Source: Azorinus chamasolen
Taxonomy: Eukaryota > Mollusca > Bivalvia > Cardiida > Solecurtidae
Assembly (NCBI GenBank): GCA_963576725.1
Contig: OY755246.1
Coordinates: 71,540,371 to 71,604,370 of the forward strand
Direction: 5' to 3'
DNA: 64,000 nt
Positions 10,230 through 19,654 of this stretch are shown here, in pieces. The notes beneath the pieces are model-generated. The model saw only the letters and a list, made by a program, of their open reading frames with translations. It ran no database searches and was not told where the DNA came from. Made by a program: the position numbers and the translations under genes. Position 1 is the stretch's first letter, and every line of letters begins with the position of its first letter.

Positions 10230-11377
10230 GGTTAATGAAGTTTCTAAAAGTGCTAGGTTCCATGATAGCCTTACACTTATGAATAAATTATCATCAGAAT
10301 GGGCCAAGCACTTCACTCTTAATCGTTGAGATAGCCAAGTAGCTGGAACTGTTAAACAGTCTAGATCTAGATCACACATTTAACTTTCATGTTGCAGCAT
10401 AAATTGCATTTTTACAATCATCAAATTAAGAGCTGAGAAGAAAACAGTTTTTGTGGTAATACTCTTAATACTCTCAGAACTGGTAACTGTAACTTAATCA
10501 TATCTCCTTTCAAATAAAACAGACTTGATAACTTTGATCTAGATCCAGTCTACCTGCAACCACTAGAGATTTTCCTTAATGTTGTGCAAGGAAAAAATTG
10601 GTCTGTATACAGTCTTTTTCAAAGAAAACCTGCAAACTGTTTGATTTTCAGACTTATGAAACGCAAACAACAGATGATGCAGCCGGAAAACATTACCAAG
10701 GAGATAGTCAGGGTCTTCTTTTACTGGAGAGCTGAATGAATACAAATGAACATATTAATACCAGAGTGGTTCTCAAATGGAGCCTTCGCACTCATTTGAT
10801 CGACGTTGTAAATATTTAATCAGCCGATAAGGATCGTACATCACACCATGCCATGGCTAGCCAATCAGAAAGGTCTTTATGCAATTAGCAAAATTTTGTA
10901 AAGCCAATTGAGAAAGGAAAAAAGGGTAAAAGAAATGAGTTTAAGTATCAATTACACTACCGGCTTAAATCAATTTCAGGCAAAAGAACATGCAGTAAAA
11001 AACTAATGAGACAAGGTATGGACTGTATAGTCATAATTGGTAAAGCAGTACCTATTAGACCAATAAATCTAATAATTAGAGAGAACAAACCTAACCAAAG
11101 TGCACAAATATTTACCTTAGGGTACAAGTTGGCCAACAGGTCAGTAAAACATACAATGAAACAGCAGTTAAAATATCACATTGAATTAGGTTTTACTTTA
11201 CTAATAGCTAATTAAAATATTTCAAACAAAATTAATATTTTCAAAAATGCTATTATTTTAAAAAGATTCCAACTTATTATAACATGCACTTGTATCATAC
11301 TTGTGTCACCTAATACACATCTAACCAGTGGCAGACTCATTTCATAACGCCTGATTATATCATGCTTAATGACACTA
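10230..11377. other. Unique AT-rich stretch with weak B-like remnants
   Basis: Short B-like arm fragments (CTAGATCTAGATC near 10362; TTTGATCTAGATCCAGTC near 10533) are the only structure seen. Open frames of 60-69 codons (10563-10745 minus, 11006-11215 plus) are not supported as genes. Confidence 0.35.
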
Positions 11378-11565
11378 ATTAACACTTTCCCTGTTCTATA
11401 TTGTTTATTCGAGATTTCAATACCTGCCGAATATTCATGGTCAAAATAGTTACAATGAAATATGAAAGGTGGAACACTGTAGCCATATTAGAATGTAAAG
11501 AAACACATCTATTAGAGTGTATAGGAGCCGACTGATCTGGGTCTACTCTGTTTGCTAATATGTGT
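11378..11565 (-). mobile_element. Family A element, diverged
   Basis: The left end TTAACACTTTCCCTGTTC, GAATATTCATGG, and a right hairpin arm CTGATCTGGGTCTACTCTG with GTTTGC are visible. The opposite arm is lost. Confidence 0.55.
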
Positions 11566-11569
11566 GAAA

Positions 11570-12470
11570 GAAAAAAAGCTTAAAAAATGTTAAAAATAGC
11601 ATTTATTCAAGCATCCTTTTGTTTATGAGCAGATAAAGCTTGAACAGGCAAGTATACATAAAAACAGACATATGAAACAAACCTCCGGTAACACATTGTT
11701 CGTTCGTATTCGACTGGTAAATGTGCATTCGTAACTATTCGTTGTATTCCGTAAGGGTTAGGAATATAGAAATAGCTGTGTTCCCAATCGTAACTACTTG
11801 CCGTATTCCGTCTGGGTTCGGAATGTATGTCTATTTCGATAGAAATAGCTGAGGTGTTCCGAGAGCTGTGTTCCGTGTGGTAAATGTGTCGAATGTTGCT
11901 CCGCAGAGAGAATCAACCAACCAAATTTGAGGCCGCGATTTAGCCATGACATTTGTTAGTGTAACCCTTTCTCAATGGAAAATATCAATATATAGTCTAC
12001 ATGTAAGATGTATAACTGCGGACATTACTTTGATCTTGAATCATTTATCTATTTACACAAGATTTACGTCGTGGGGCAACCAAAGAATGATGGAATAGCC
12101 TACACTTTCGCCAGTTATGTACAACGCACTTTGCTTTCACAAACAATAAAACTTTCATTTTAACACGTTCTCAATTCCATGTATGACCTGGCACATCTGT
12201 AACAGTCAGGTTTACGTCACGTAGCTGCTTTTTATAGCGAAATTCAAGCAACGATTCATATTTCATTCGAGAAACCAATAATAACCAAGGGAGGATACTA
12301 CAGTAGGTACTTACCATACGTCTATACTATAGAGTTATCGGGTACCCGCGGGTAATTACAGAACGGGTACCCGGGTAGAAAAGTTGTACCCGTTTCAGCC
12401 CTAACAGTAACATCATGAATACTAGATAACTAGATCATTTTTTATATTGCTATATGAACACAATGTTTCG
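11570..12470. other. Unique stretch with raised CpG content
   Basis: Between about 11690 and 12400 CpG dinucleotides are far more common than in the flanks. Related phrases (GTATTCCGT, GGTAAATGTG, CGTAACTA) recur loosely between 11700 and 11900. No reading frame is convincing. It could be a promoter-type region, an old degenerate array or a diverged transposon. Confidence 0.35.
12339..12402. repeat. GGGTACCCG inverted/direct repeat cluster
   Basis: CGGGTACCCGCGGGTA, then CGGGTACCCGGGTA, then GTACCCG lie within 64 bases, all built on the self-complementary GGGTACCC. This GC-rich block is unlike its surroundings. Confidence 0.7.
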
Positions 12471-12475
12471 GTCAC

Positions 12476-12600
12476 GGCAGTAACTGCAGAATCAGATCTT
12501 TATTATTCCATAAGCAAACAGAGCAGACCCTTATCATCAGATGGCTTCTTATAATGGAGCTGTTTGATCTGGGTCTATACTGTTGAGGCATCTCTATCAG
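12476..12600 (-). mobile_element. Family A element, hairpin half
   Basis: AACTGCAGAATCAGATCTTT, CCATAAGCAAACAGAGCAG and the arm CTGATCT-like GTTTGATCTGGGTCTATACT are seen. Neither TTAA end is kept. Confidence 0.7.
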
Positions 12601-12779
12601 GTACAGGGGTAAGCACTACTTCCTTAAATACTGGGAACATTAAGAACCAGAGAATTACAAGTGGCTCTTTTCCCATAGGAATTTCTTATTGCCACAGACA
12701 GCTTACAAACAAATACACATCTACTACACTATAAATATAAGAATAATGGACGATCTGGCAGCTGCTTTTTATGTTTAAA

Positions 12780-13580
12780 TTAATAACTACTACAAGTAGT
12801 TATGATACTGATAATACAATAAGTAACTAATGTTTCACACCCTGATTGTGTTTCTGTAGTTATGGATCTGATAATACAATAAGTAACTAATGTTTCATAC
12901 TCTGATTCACACTCTGATGTTTCACACTCTGATTGTATTTTAGTAGTTACCAGGTACTGATAATACAATACGTAACTGTTTCACACTCATGTTTCACACT
13001 CTAATGTCTCACACCCTGATGTCTCACACTGATGTATCATACTGTTTCACACTCTAGTGTCTCACACTCTTATGTCTCACACTGTCTCACACTCTGATGT
13101 CTCATACTGTTTCACACTCTAGTGTTTCACACTCTATTATGTCTCATACTCTAATGTGTTACACTCTAGTGTTTCAAACTCTAATGTCTCACACTCTAGT
13201 GTTTCACACTCTGATGTCTCACACTCTGATGTCTCATACTGTTTCACACTCTAATGTCTCATACTCTGATGTGTTACACTCTAGTGTTTCAGACTCTAAT
13301 GTCTCACATTCTAGTGTTTCACACTCTGATGTCTCAATTTACTCTAATGTCTCACACTCTGATGTCTCATACTCTGTGTCACACTCTAGTGTCTCATACT
13401 CTAATGTCTCATACTCTAATGTTTCACACCCTGATTGTTTTTCTGTAGTTATTGTATTTTCTGTAGTTATGGTACTGATAATACAATAAGTAACTAATGT
13501 TTCACACTCTGTGTTTCTGTAGAATAATGGTACTGATAATAAAATAAGTAACTAATGTTTCATACTCTGATTGTATTTAA
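12780..13580. repeat. Compound minisatellite: 60-70-bp outer units around a 13-17-bp core array
   Basis: The outer parts (12780-12985 and 13430-13580) repeat TGATAATACAATAAGTAACT with AATGTTTCACACTCTG and TCTGTAGTTATGG. The middle is a dense array of CACTCTGATGTCT / CACTCTAGTGTTT units. The same outer unit on both sides suggests the short core grew inside one outer copy. Confidence 0.9.
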
Positions 13581-13822
13581 TATGCAAATTTTAGATAATG
13601 AAGAAAAGTCAATTTGGAAATTTATGTAGAAGATTTATTCAGTTTAAAGAAGTTGGTAACAGTTTTGTACTAGTTTTCTGTCCAAATGTCGATGTCTCAA
13701 TATGTAGAAACCAAAACACAGCGACAAAACAATTGACTTAATATGCATGTTAAGTAGATATCATCTGTAAGTTTGCTATCAGCTACACATTTTAAAGCGA
13801 GTTTCAAAAAACATGTAAAGAG

Positions 13823-14036
13823 TTAACCCTTTCCGACATATAAATGCTTTTTCACACATTTGAAAACAGTGTAGATCCAGGGTCTGCTCCGTTTGCTAAT
13901 GGAATTTGATAGATCCGTTTCTTTACTTTCTAAAATGGCTACAATGTTCCACCTCCCATATTAAAACTATTTTGTCCATGAATATTCAGTGGGTACTAAC
14001 ATTTGGAATTAAAACACAGAACAGGGAAAAGGTTAA
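13823..14036 (+). mobile_element. Family A element, TTAA at both ends
   Basis: It starts TTAACCCTTTCCGACATATA. The hairpin is shortened (AACAGTGTAGATCCAGGGTC with GCTCCGTTTGC) and it ends GGGAAAAGGTTAA. 214 bp. Its middle (TTTCTTTACTTTCT, AAAATGGCTACAATGTTCCA) matches the copy at 37459, so these two form a subfamily. Confidence 0.85.
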
Positions 14037-14397
14037 GAAGCCATTATAGACTGGGTCTAAGATGGCATATTATGGATGAAACTAGAAGTCTACAGGGCTA
14101 AATACGGCACTCCGCAGGTCCACCTAAATTCAGTTGACATTGTCACAGTTTAAGACGGATATTCCTGACAGGTGGTATTACAAGAATTACGTGTCGGCCA
14201 AACCATTTTTACCTAATTTCAGCAAAATTATCCTCTGAGTTTTGGTTGCCAGATCTCAAGGTGGATTTGTAAGCCAAAAATGAGACAAATGTAAGCATCT
14301 GCAATAACACATTTAAAACTGTGATCTTATATTAAACCCCAATAGCCCAGTGCTCATTTTCTGTTACAGCTTGAAACATTTCATTGCTTATCAGTTG
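14037..14397. other. Short unique stretch
   Basis: No gene, element or array is seen here. Confidence 0.35.
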
Positions 14398-15395
14398 TGA
14401 TTGTACAGTGTGATGTGATGGTACAGTTAGATGATGTGATTGTACAGTTAGATGTGATGTGATTGTACAGTTAGATGTGGTTGTACAGTTAGATGTGATT
14501 GTACAGTTAGATGTGGTTGTACAGTTAGATGTGATTGTACAGTTAGATGTGGTTGTACAGTTAGATGTGGTTGTACAGTTAGATGTGGTTGTACAGTTAG
14601 ATGTGATTGTACAGTTAGATGTGGTTGTACAGTTAGATGACGTGGTTGTACAGTTAGATGTGGTTGTACAGTTAGATGTGGTTGTACAGTTAGATGTGAT
14701 TGTACAGTTAGATGTGATTGTACAGTTAGATGTGGTTGTACAGTTAGATGTGGTTGTACAGTTAGATGTGATTGTGATTGTACAGTTAGATGTGGTTGTA
14801 CAGTTAGATGACGTGGTTGTACAGTTAGATGTGGTTGTACAGTTAGATGTGATTGTACAGTTAGATGTGATTGTACAGTTAGATGTGATGTGATTGTACA
14901 GTTAGATGTGATTGTACAGTTAGATGTGATTGTACAGTTAGATGTGATGTGATTGTACAGTTAGATGTGATTGTACAGTTAGATGTGATTGTACAGTTAG
15001 ATGTGATGTGATTGTACAGTTAGATGTGATTGTACAGTTAGATGTGGTTGTACAGTTAGATGTGATTGTACAGTTAGATGTGATTGTACAGTTAGACGTG
15101 GTTGTACAGTTAGATGTGGTTGTACAGTTAGATGTGATTGTACAGTTAGATGTGATTGTACAGTTAGATGTGGTTGTACAGTTAGATGACGTGGTTGTAC
15201 AGTTAGATGTGGTTGTACAGTTAGATGTGATTGTACAGTTAGATGTGATGTGATTGTACAGTTAGATGTGATTGTACAGTTAGATGTGGTTGTACAGTTA
15301 GATGTGGTTGTACAGTTAGATGTGATGTGATTGTACAGTTAGATGTGATTGTACAGTTAGATGTGGTTGTACAGTTAGATGTGGTTGTACAGTTA
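14398..15395. repeat. Minisatellite, 18-bp unit, about 55 copies
   Basis: TTGTACAGTTAGATGTGR repeats for 1 kb. Every few units TGATGTGAT or GATGACGTG length variants occur, giving a patchy higher-order order. The frame of 18 keeps both strands open. The right edge lies 20 bases before the tail of a family A copy. Confidence 0.97.
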
Positions 15396-15414
15396 AAGCT
15401 ATTGTCACACATTC

Positions 15415-15505
15415 CCTTGCTCATGGGTCCATTGTAAATGTTCAGCTAATTAATATTTATGATGTCATTATTTTTTACATGAATACCCATAAGGCAAAAG
15501 GTTAA
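15415..15505 (+). mobile_element. Right end of a family A element
   Basis: TGGGTCCATTGTAAATGTTC, TTTATGATGTCATTATTTTT and the end GGCAAAAGGTTAA are the A tail. The hairpin half is replaced by the 14398-15395 array. Confidence 0.7.
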
Positions 15506-15515
15506 TTATGCAGCT

Positions 15516-15760
15516 ACATATGAAAGTGTTTGTAACATATGAAAGTATATGAAAGTGTTTGTAACATATGAAAGTGTTTGTAACATATGAAAGTGTGTGT
15601 AACATATGAAAGTGTTTGTAACATATGAAAGTGTTTGTAACATATGAAAGTGTTTGTAACATATGTATAACATATGAAAGTGTTTGTAACATATGAAAGT
15701 GTTTGTAACATATGTGTAATATGAAAGTGTTTGTAACATATGTGTAACATATGAAAGTGT
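15516..15760. repeat. Minisatellite, 19-bp unit, about 13 copies
   Basis: ACATATGAAAGTGTTTGTA repeats with occasional short units. It starts right after the A end at 15505. Confidence 0.95.
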
Positions 15761-15924
15761 ATAATAGAAACATGTGAGCCACATAAACATGAATATCATA
15801 TACAAATTGGAGGTTGGTTTCTGTCTGTCAACAAAATAGAATTAACAAATACTGACAAGGAAAATACAATAAAATGCACAAAGATTTTTTTTTGAACAGC
15901 CCTGTCAGTTTTCTCTATATCAAT

Positions 15925-16060
15925 CCTTTGAATGCAGGGAAACAAGTATACAGACATTTTGCACACAGTGTCTAAAGACCCAGATCAGTGGACTCCCAGA
16001 GGAGGCCAGGGTCTGCACTGTTTGTCTTTTGATAGAAACATCTACAAAATTTGTTCCAAG
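15925..16060 (-). mobile_element. Family C element, partial
   Basis: TTTGAATGCAGGGAAACAAG, GCACACAGTGTCTAAAGACC and GGGTCTGCACTGTTTGTC give the C end and hairpin. The distal part is lost. Confidence 0.65.
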
Positions 16061-16127
16061 AATACTTTCTTACATTTATTTTCTAACATGCCATCAGTGA
16101 CAGTTTGAACCGACTGATGTGACACAT

Positions 16128-16350
16128 TTTCACACATTTGCAAACAGAGTAGACCCAGATCAGACAGCTCCTGTAAATGATGACCCTTTGATCAGGGTCT
16201 GCTATGTTTGCTTATGACATGATATACATCGGATTCTACAGTTTCTGGCAAAACAAATTCCCTTGAAGCAGTTACTGTAGAAACATTCAGCAAATAAATA
16301 TTCATGGTATCATTGTTTCTTACATGAATATTGAACAGGAAAAGGGTTAA
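16128..16350 (+). mobile_element. Family A element
   Basis: A clear hairpin (TTTGCAAACAGAGTAGACCC ... GGGTCTGCTATGTTTGC), the tail AAATATTCATGGTATCATTG and the end GGAAAAGGGTTAA. The left TTAA is not recognisable. It ends at 16350 with TTAA intact. Confidence 0.85.
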
Positions 16351-16431
16351 GCCACTTACTCCAGTCTCTCATCTGGATACAAACGGTTCATAAAGTTTAG
16401 CAGGTTAAGGCCACCAGAATATGCTATTTTT

Positions 16432-16690
16432 GTGTTAGAGCCACCAGACAAGTCCCAGTGTTACATGCTAAGTGTTAGGACCACAGACAAGTCCCAGTGT
16501 TACATGCTAAGTGTTAGGGCCACCAGATAAGTCCCAGTGTTACATGCTAAGTGTTAGGACCACCAGACAAGTCCCAGTGTTACATGCTAAGTGTTAGGAC
16601 CACCAGACAAGACCCAGTGTTACATGCTAAGTGTTAGGGCCACCAGATAAGTCCCAATGTTACATGCTAAGTGTGAGGGCCACCAGACTA
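16432..16690. repeat. Minisatellite, 40-bp unit, about 7 copies
   Basis: Units read GTGTTAGGGCCACCAGACAA then GTCCCAGTGTTACATGCTAA. Most differ by one or two bases. Confidence 0.95.
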
Positions 16691-16982
16691 GTGAGTGTTA
16701 CATCTATTTACAATGGCATGTATGGGGTATTACTTCTGTTTGTATACCTTTCGGCAGGGATGATTTTTAGTGTATCAAGTTTCAGCATGGGGCTGGTTTT
16801 GTTCCACTAACATCTGATAATTGGATTCAACTAGCAACTCAAGGTGTCACAGAACTCACAACATGAGGATCTGAGAGGCTTTGTTACAGAAACCGGCTGA
16901 CAAAACAAGTCCATATGTTTCAGCTCACTATACAACAAGCTGTGTTTTCCAATCCTCCAGCAGTCATCTTCATCAGTATTTA

Positions 16983-17195
16983 AGCCTTTACCTTACAGTG
17001 CTGCCTTCAAGGCAAAGTAGACTCAGATCAGAAAGCTACTGTAGGATCAGGGTCTGCTCTGTTGGATCATGAAATAATACAGATCTGATACTACAGGTAC
17101 CACCATGGCCAAAACATTCTACCATATAAAATCTAAGCTAATAAATATTCATGATGTCATTACTTCTTACAGTAATATTCATGAGGTAAAGTTAT
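16983..17195 (+). mobile_element. Family A element
   Basis: GCCTTTACCTTACAG, then AAGTAGACTCAGATCAGAAA, GGATCAGGGTCTGCTCTGTT and the tail CCACCATGGCCAAAACATTC, AAATATTCATGATGTCATTA and ATGAGGTAAAG. The end lacks the final TTAA. Confidence 0.8.
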
Positions 17196-17239
17196 TTAGT
17201 GTGTACTGGGTTAGTCGTCACTTAAGCTTGATACTCCAA

Positions 17240-17488
17240 CATTGTTACATCAGTGCAAACAGAGCAGACCCATCTCAGACAGCTCCTGCTGCAACTGCCT
17301 GATCGAGACCACCTCTGTTAGTTCTATGTTACAAATCTAATTCTCTACTAATTGCCATAGCAATAGGTTTCCTTATTTTTTTTATAGCTAATACAAGAAT
17401 GAAGTTTTTATATTTATTAATGTTGATTTTATATTTGATATTCATAATGTGCTAAGTCTTACATGAATATTGTCAGATAAATGGTTAA
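17240..17488 (+). mobile_element. Family A element, worn
   Basis: GTGCAAACAGAGCAGACCCA starts the hairpin. The other arm is damaged (CTGATCGAGACCACCTCTGT). The tail ends AGATAAATGGTTAA at 17488. Confidence 0.65.
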
Positions 17489-17678
17489 TTCTGATTAAAA
17501 TAGTGTGGATCTCTTAAACAGGAACAATAAACCATAGCTGAGCACTTCAAAGCTTCTTTAGAGCTCTGGCAGTCACAATATGCCCAATTTGTTGTCAATC
17601 AGCAAAACAATTATTGCAGGGGAAAATAAATTTTGCAGTCAAATTGGAATGAAAATTACATGAGAAATTACAATGTAT

Positions 17679-17964
17679 TTAACACTTTACTCCACAAATA
17701 TGCCTTTGCAAACAGAGTAGACCCAGATCAGACAGCTCCTAATTGAGCCATCTGATCAGGATCTGCTCAGTAATTGCTTATGATATAATATAGATATGAT
17801 TCTATGATATCTGCAATGGCCCAAATATCCATGTAAAGTAAAGTGCCTAGTTATAATCTACTTTCAGTCCGAATGACCGCTCAGCCATGTGCTATTATAA
17901 CAATAAATCTAATTAATATTCATGATGTCATTATTTCTGACATATTCATGGGGTAAAGGGTTAA
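17679..17964 (+). mobile_element. Family A element, full length with a 56-bp extra segment
   Basis: TTAACACTTTACTCC opens and GGGTAAAGGGTTAA closes. The hairpin arms are CAAACAGAGTAGACCCAGAT and GATCAGGATCTGCTC. A segment at 17831-17886 is not in other A copies and reappears in opposite orientation at 25501-25559. 286 bp. Confidence 0.9.
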
Positions 17965-18002
17965 AAGATTTTAACTAAAGCCTTTGGCACCACCAAATGT
18001 CT

Positions 18003-18165
18003 TTAAACCTTTTATTTCATGAATATTCATGAAAGAGTGTCACTTTCCTTCTTGTATTAAAAATATACAGAATAATCAAATTTATTGTCATAGCAATAGG
18101 GAATCCGGTCTGTAAGATAGAAGCAAACAAAGCAGACCCTGATCAGATCTTGGTGTAAACAATTA
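18003..18165 (-). mobile_element. Family A element, partial
   Basis: It begins TTAAACCTTTTATTTCATG with the palindrome ATGAATATTCAT and holds GCAAACAAAGCAGACCCTGA. The rest is lost. Its start lies 39 bases after the end of the full copy at 17964. Confidence 0.65.
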
Positions 18166-18267
18166 CTGTCAGGATGTATAATCAGATTGGCTCTAGATCT
18201 GTTATGGTTGATGGGACTTGGTTTACACAGTAATGAATACTCTTTGTAAGAAATAGTGATTGTATGA

Positions 18268-19440
18268 ATTTATTTAGCTGAATTTTTATTATGGCATTAC
18301 GAACAAAGAAACTGTTGACCATGGTAGACACTGAAGAATTCTATCTGTTAGTTCATAAGCAAACAGCAAACCCTCATCAATGGCTGCTTCAGAAGCTGTC
18401 TGAATTAGGCCGGTCTACTCTGTTTGTGGTGTACCTATGAGGTAAAGCTGTCTGAATTAGGCCGGTCTACTCTGTTTGTGGTGTACCAGTATTAGGTAAA
18501 GCTGTCTGATTTAGGACGGTCTACTCTGTTTGTGGTGTACCTATGAGGTAAAGCTGTCTGATTTAGGACGGTTTACTCTGTGGTGTATTCTATGAGGTAA
18601 AGCTGTCTGATTTAGGCCGGTCTACTCTGTTTGTGGTTTATCTATGAGGTAAAGCTGTCTATTTAGGATGGTTTACTCTGTGGTGTATTCTATGAGGTAA
18701 AGCTGTCTGATTTAGGATGGTCTACTCTGTTTGTGGTGTATGGATGAGGTAAAGCTGTCTGATTTAGGACGGTTTACTCTGTTTGTGGTGTACCTATGAG
18801 GTAAAGCTGTCTGATTTAGGACGGTTTACTCTGTTTGTGGTGTACCTATGAGGTAAAGCTGTCTGATTTAGGATGGTTTACTCTGTTTGTGGTGTACCTA
18901 TGAGGTAAAGCTGTCTGATTTAGGATGGTTTACTCTGTTTGTGGTGTATCTATGAGGTAAAGCTGTCTGATTTAGGACGGTCTACTCTGTTTGTGGTGTA
19001 CCTATGAGGTAAAGCTGTCTGATTTAGGACGGTCTACTCTGTTTGTGGTGTACCTATGAGGTAAAGCTGTCTGATTTAGGACGGTCTACTCTGTTTGTGG
19101 TGTACCTATGAGGTAAAGCTGTCTGATTTAGGACGGTCTACTCTGTTTGTGGTGTACCTATGAGGTAAAGCTGTCTGATTTAGGATGGTCTACTCTGTTT
19201 GTGGTGTACCTATGAGGTAAAGCTGTCTGATTTAGGACGGTTTACTCTGTTTGTGGTGTACCTATGAGGTAAAGCTGTCTGATTTAGGACGGTTTACTCT
19301 GTTTGTGGTGTACCTATGAGGTAAAGCTGTCTGATTTAGGACGGTTTACTCTGTTTGTGGTGTACCTATGAGGTAAGGCTGTCTGATTTAGGATGGTTTA
19401 CTCTGTTTGTGGTGTATCTATGAGGTAAAGGGATAATTAA
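18268..19440 (-). mobile_element. Family A element with one hairpin arm expanded into an array
   Basis: The left part is ordinary A (GAATTTTTATTATGGCATTA, GTTGACCATGGTAGACACTG, CATAAGCAAACAGCAAACCC). From the hairpin apex on, the right arm plus subterminal sequence is repeated 20 times. Then the element ends normally with TATGAGGTAAAGGG and TTAA at 19437. The element has therefore swollen from about 0.25 to 1.17 kb. Confidence 0.8.
18388..19431. repeat. Minisatellite, 52-bp unit, 20 copies, derived from an A hairpin arm
   Basis: Each unit reads GGTAAAGCTGTCTGATTTAG, GACGGTCTACTCTGTTTGTG, GTGTACCTATGA. This equals the A right arm (CTGTCTGATCTGGGTCTACT...) plus the end motif TATGAGGTAAAG. Variants (GACGG/GATGG, TCTAC/TTTAC) occur in runs, a sign of local homogenisation. 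Confidence 0.95.
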
Positions 19441-19617
19441 CAACCATATTAATCAATGCTGATGGACTTGTCCAAAATTCAAACAGGTGATATTTCTAAA
19501 GAAAAGTGTAAAATGGTGTAGACCCTGAAGAGAGGGCTTCTCTAGGAACCCTCTCATCTGTGTCTGCACTGTTTGCAAAGGACATTAGTGATGCACTTCA
19601 TGAATTATAAGGATTAA
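19437..19617 (-). mobile_element. Family C element, TTAA at both ends
   Basis: TTAACAACCATATTAATCAA opens. The hairpin arms are GTGTAGACCCTGAAGAGAGG and CTCATCTGTGTCTGCACTG, and AAGGATTAA closes. Its first TTAA is also the last of the preceding A copy. Confidence 0.7.
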
Positions 19618-19654
19618 CTTGCATTTGCACACAATGTAATTCAAGATCAGAAGG

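Noticed and set aside
14398..15395. Long ORF of VQLDVI repeats
   Set aside because: A product of the 18-bp unit; both strands are open and the frame is broken by the 9-bp length variants.
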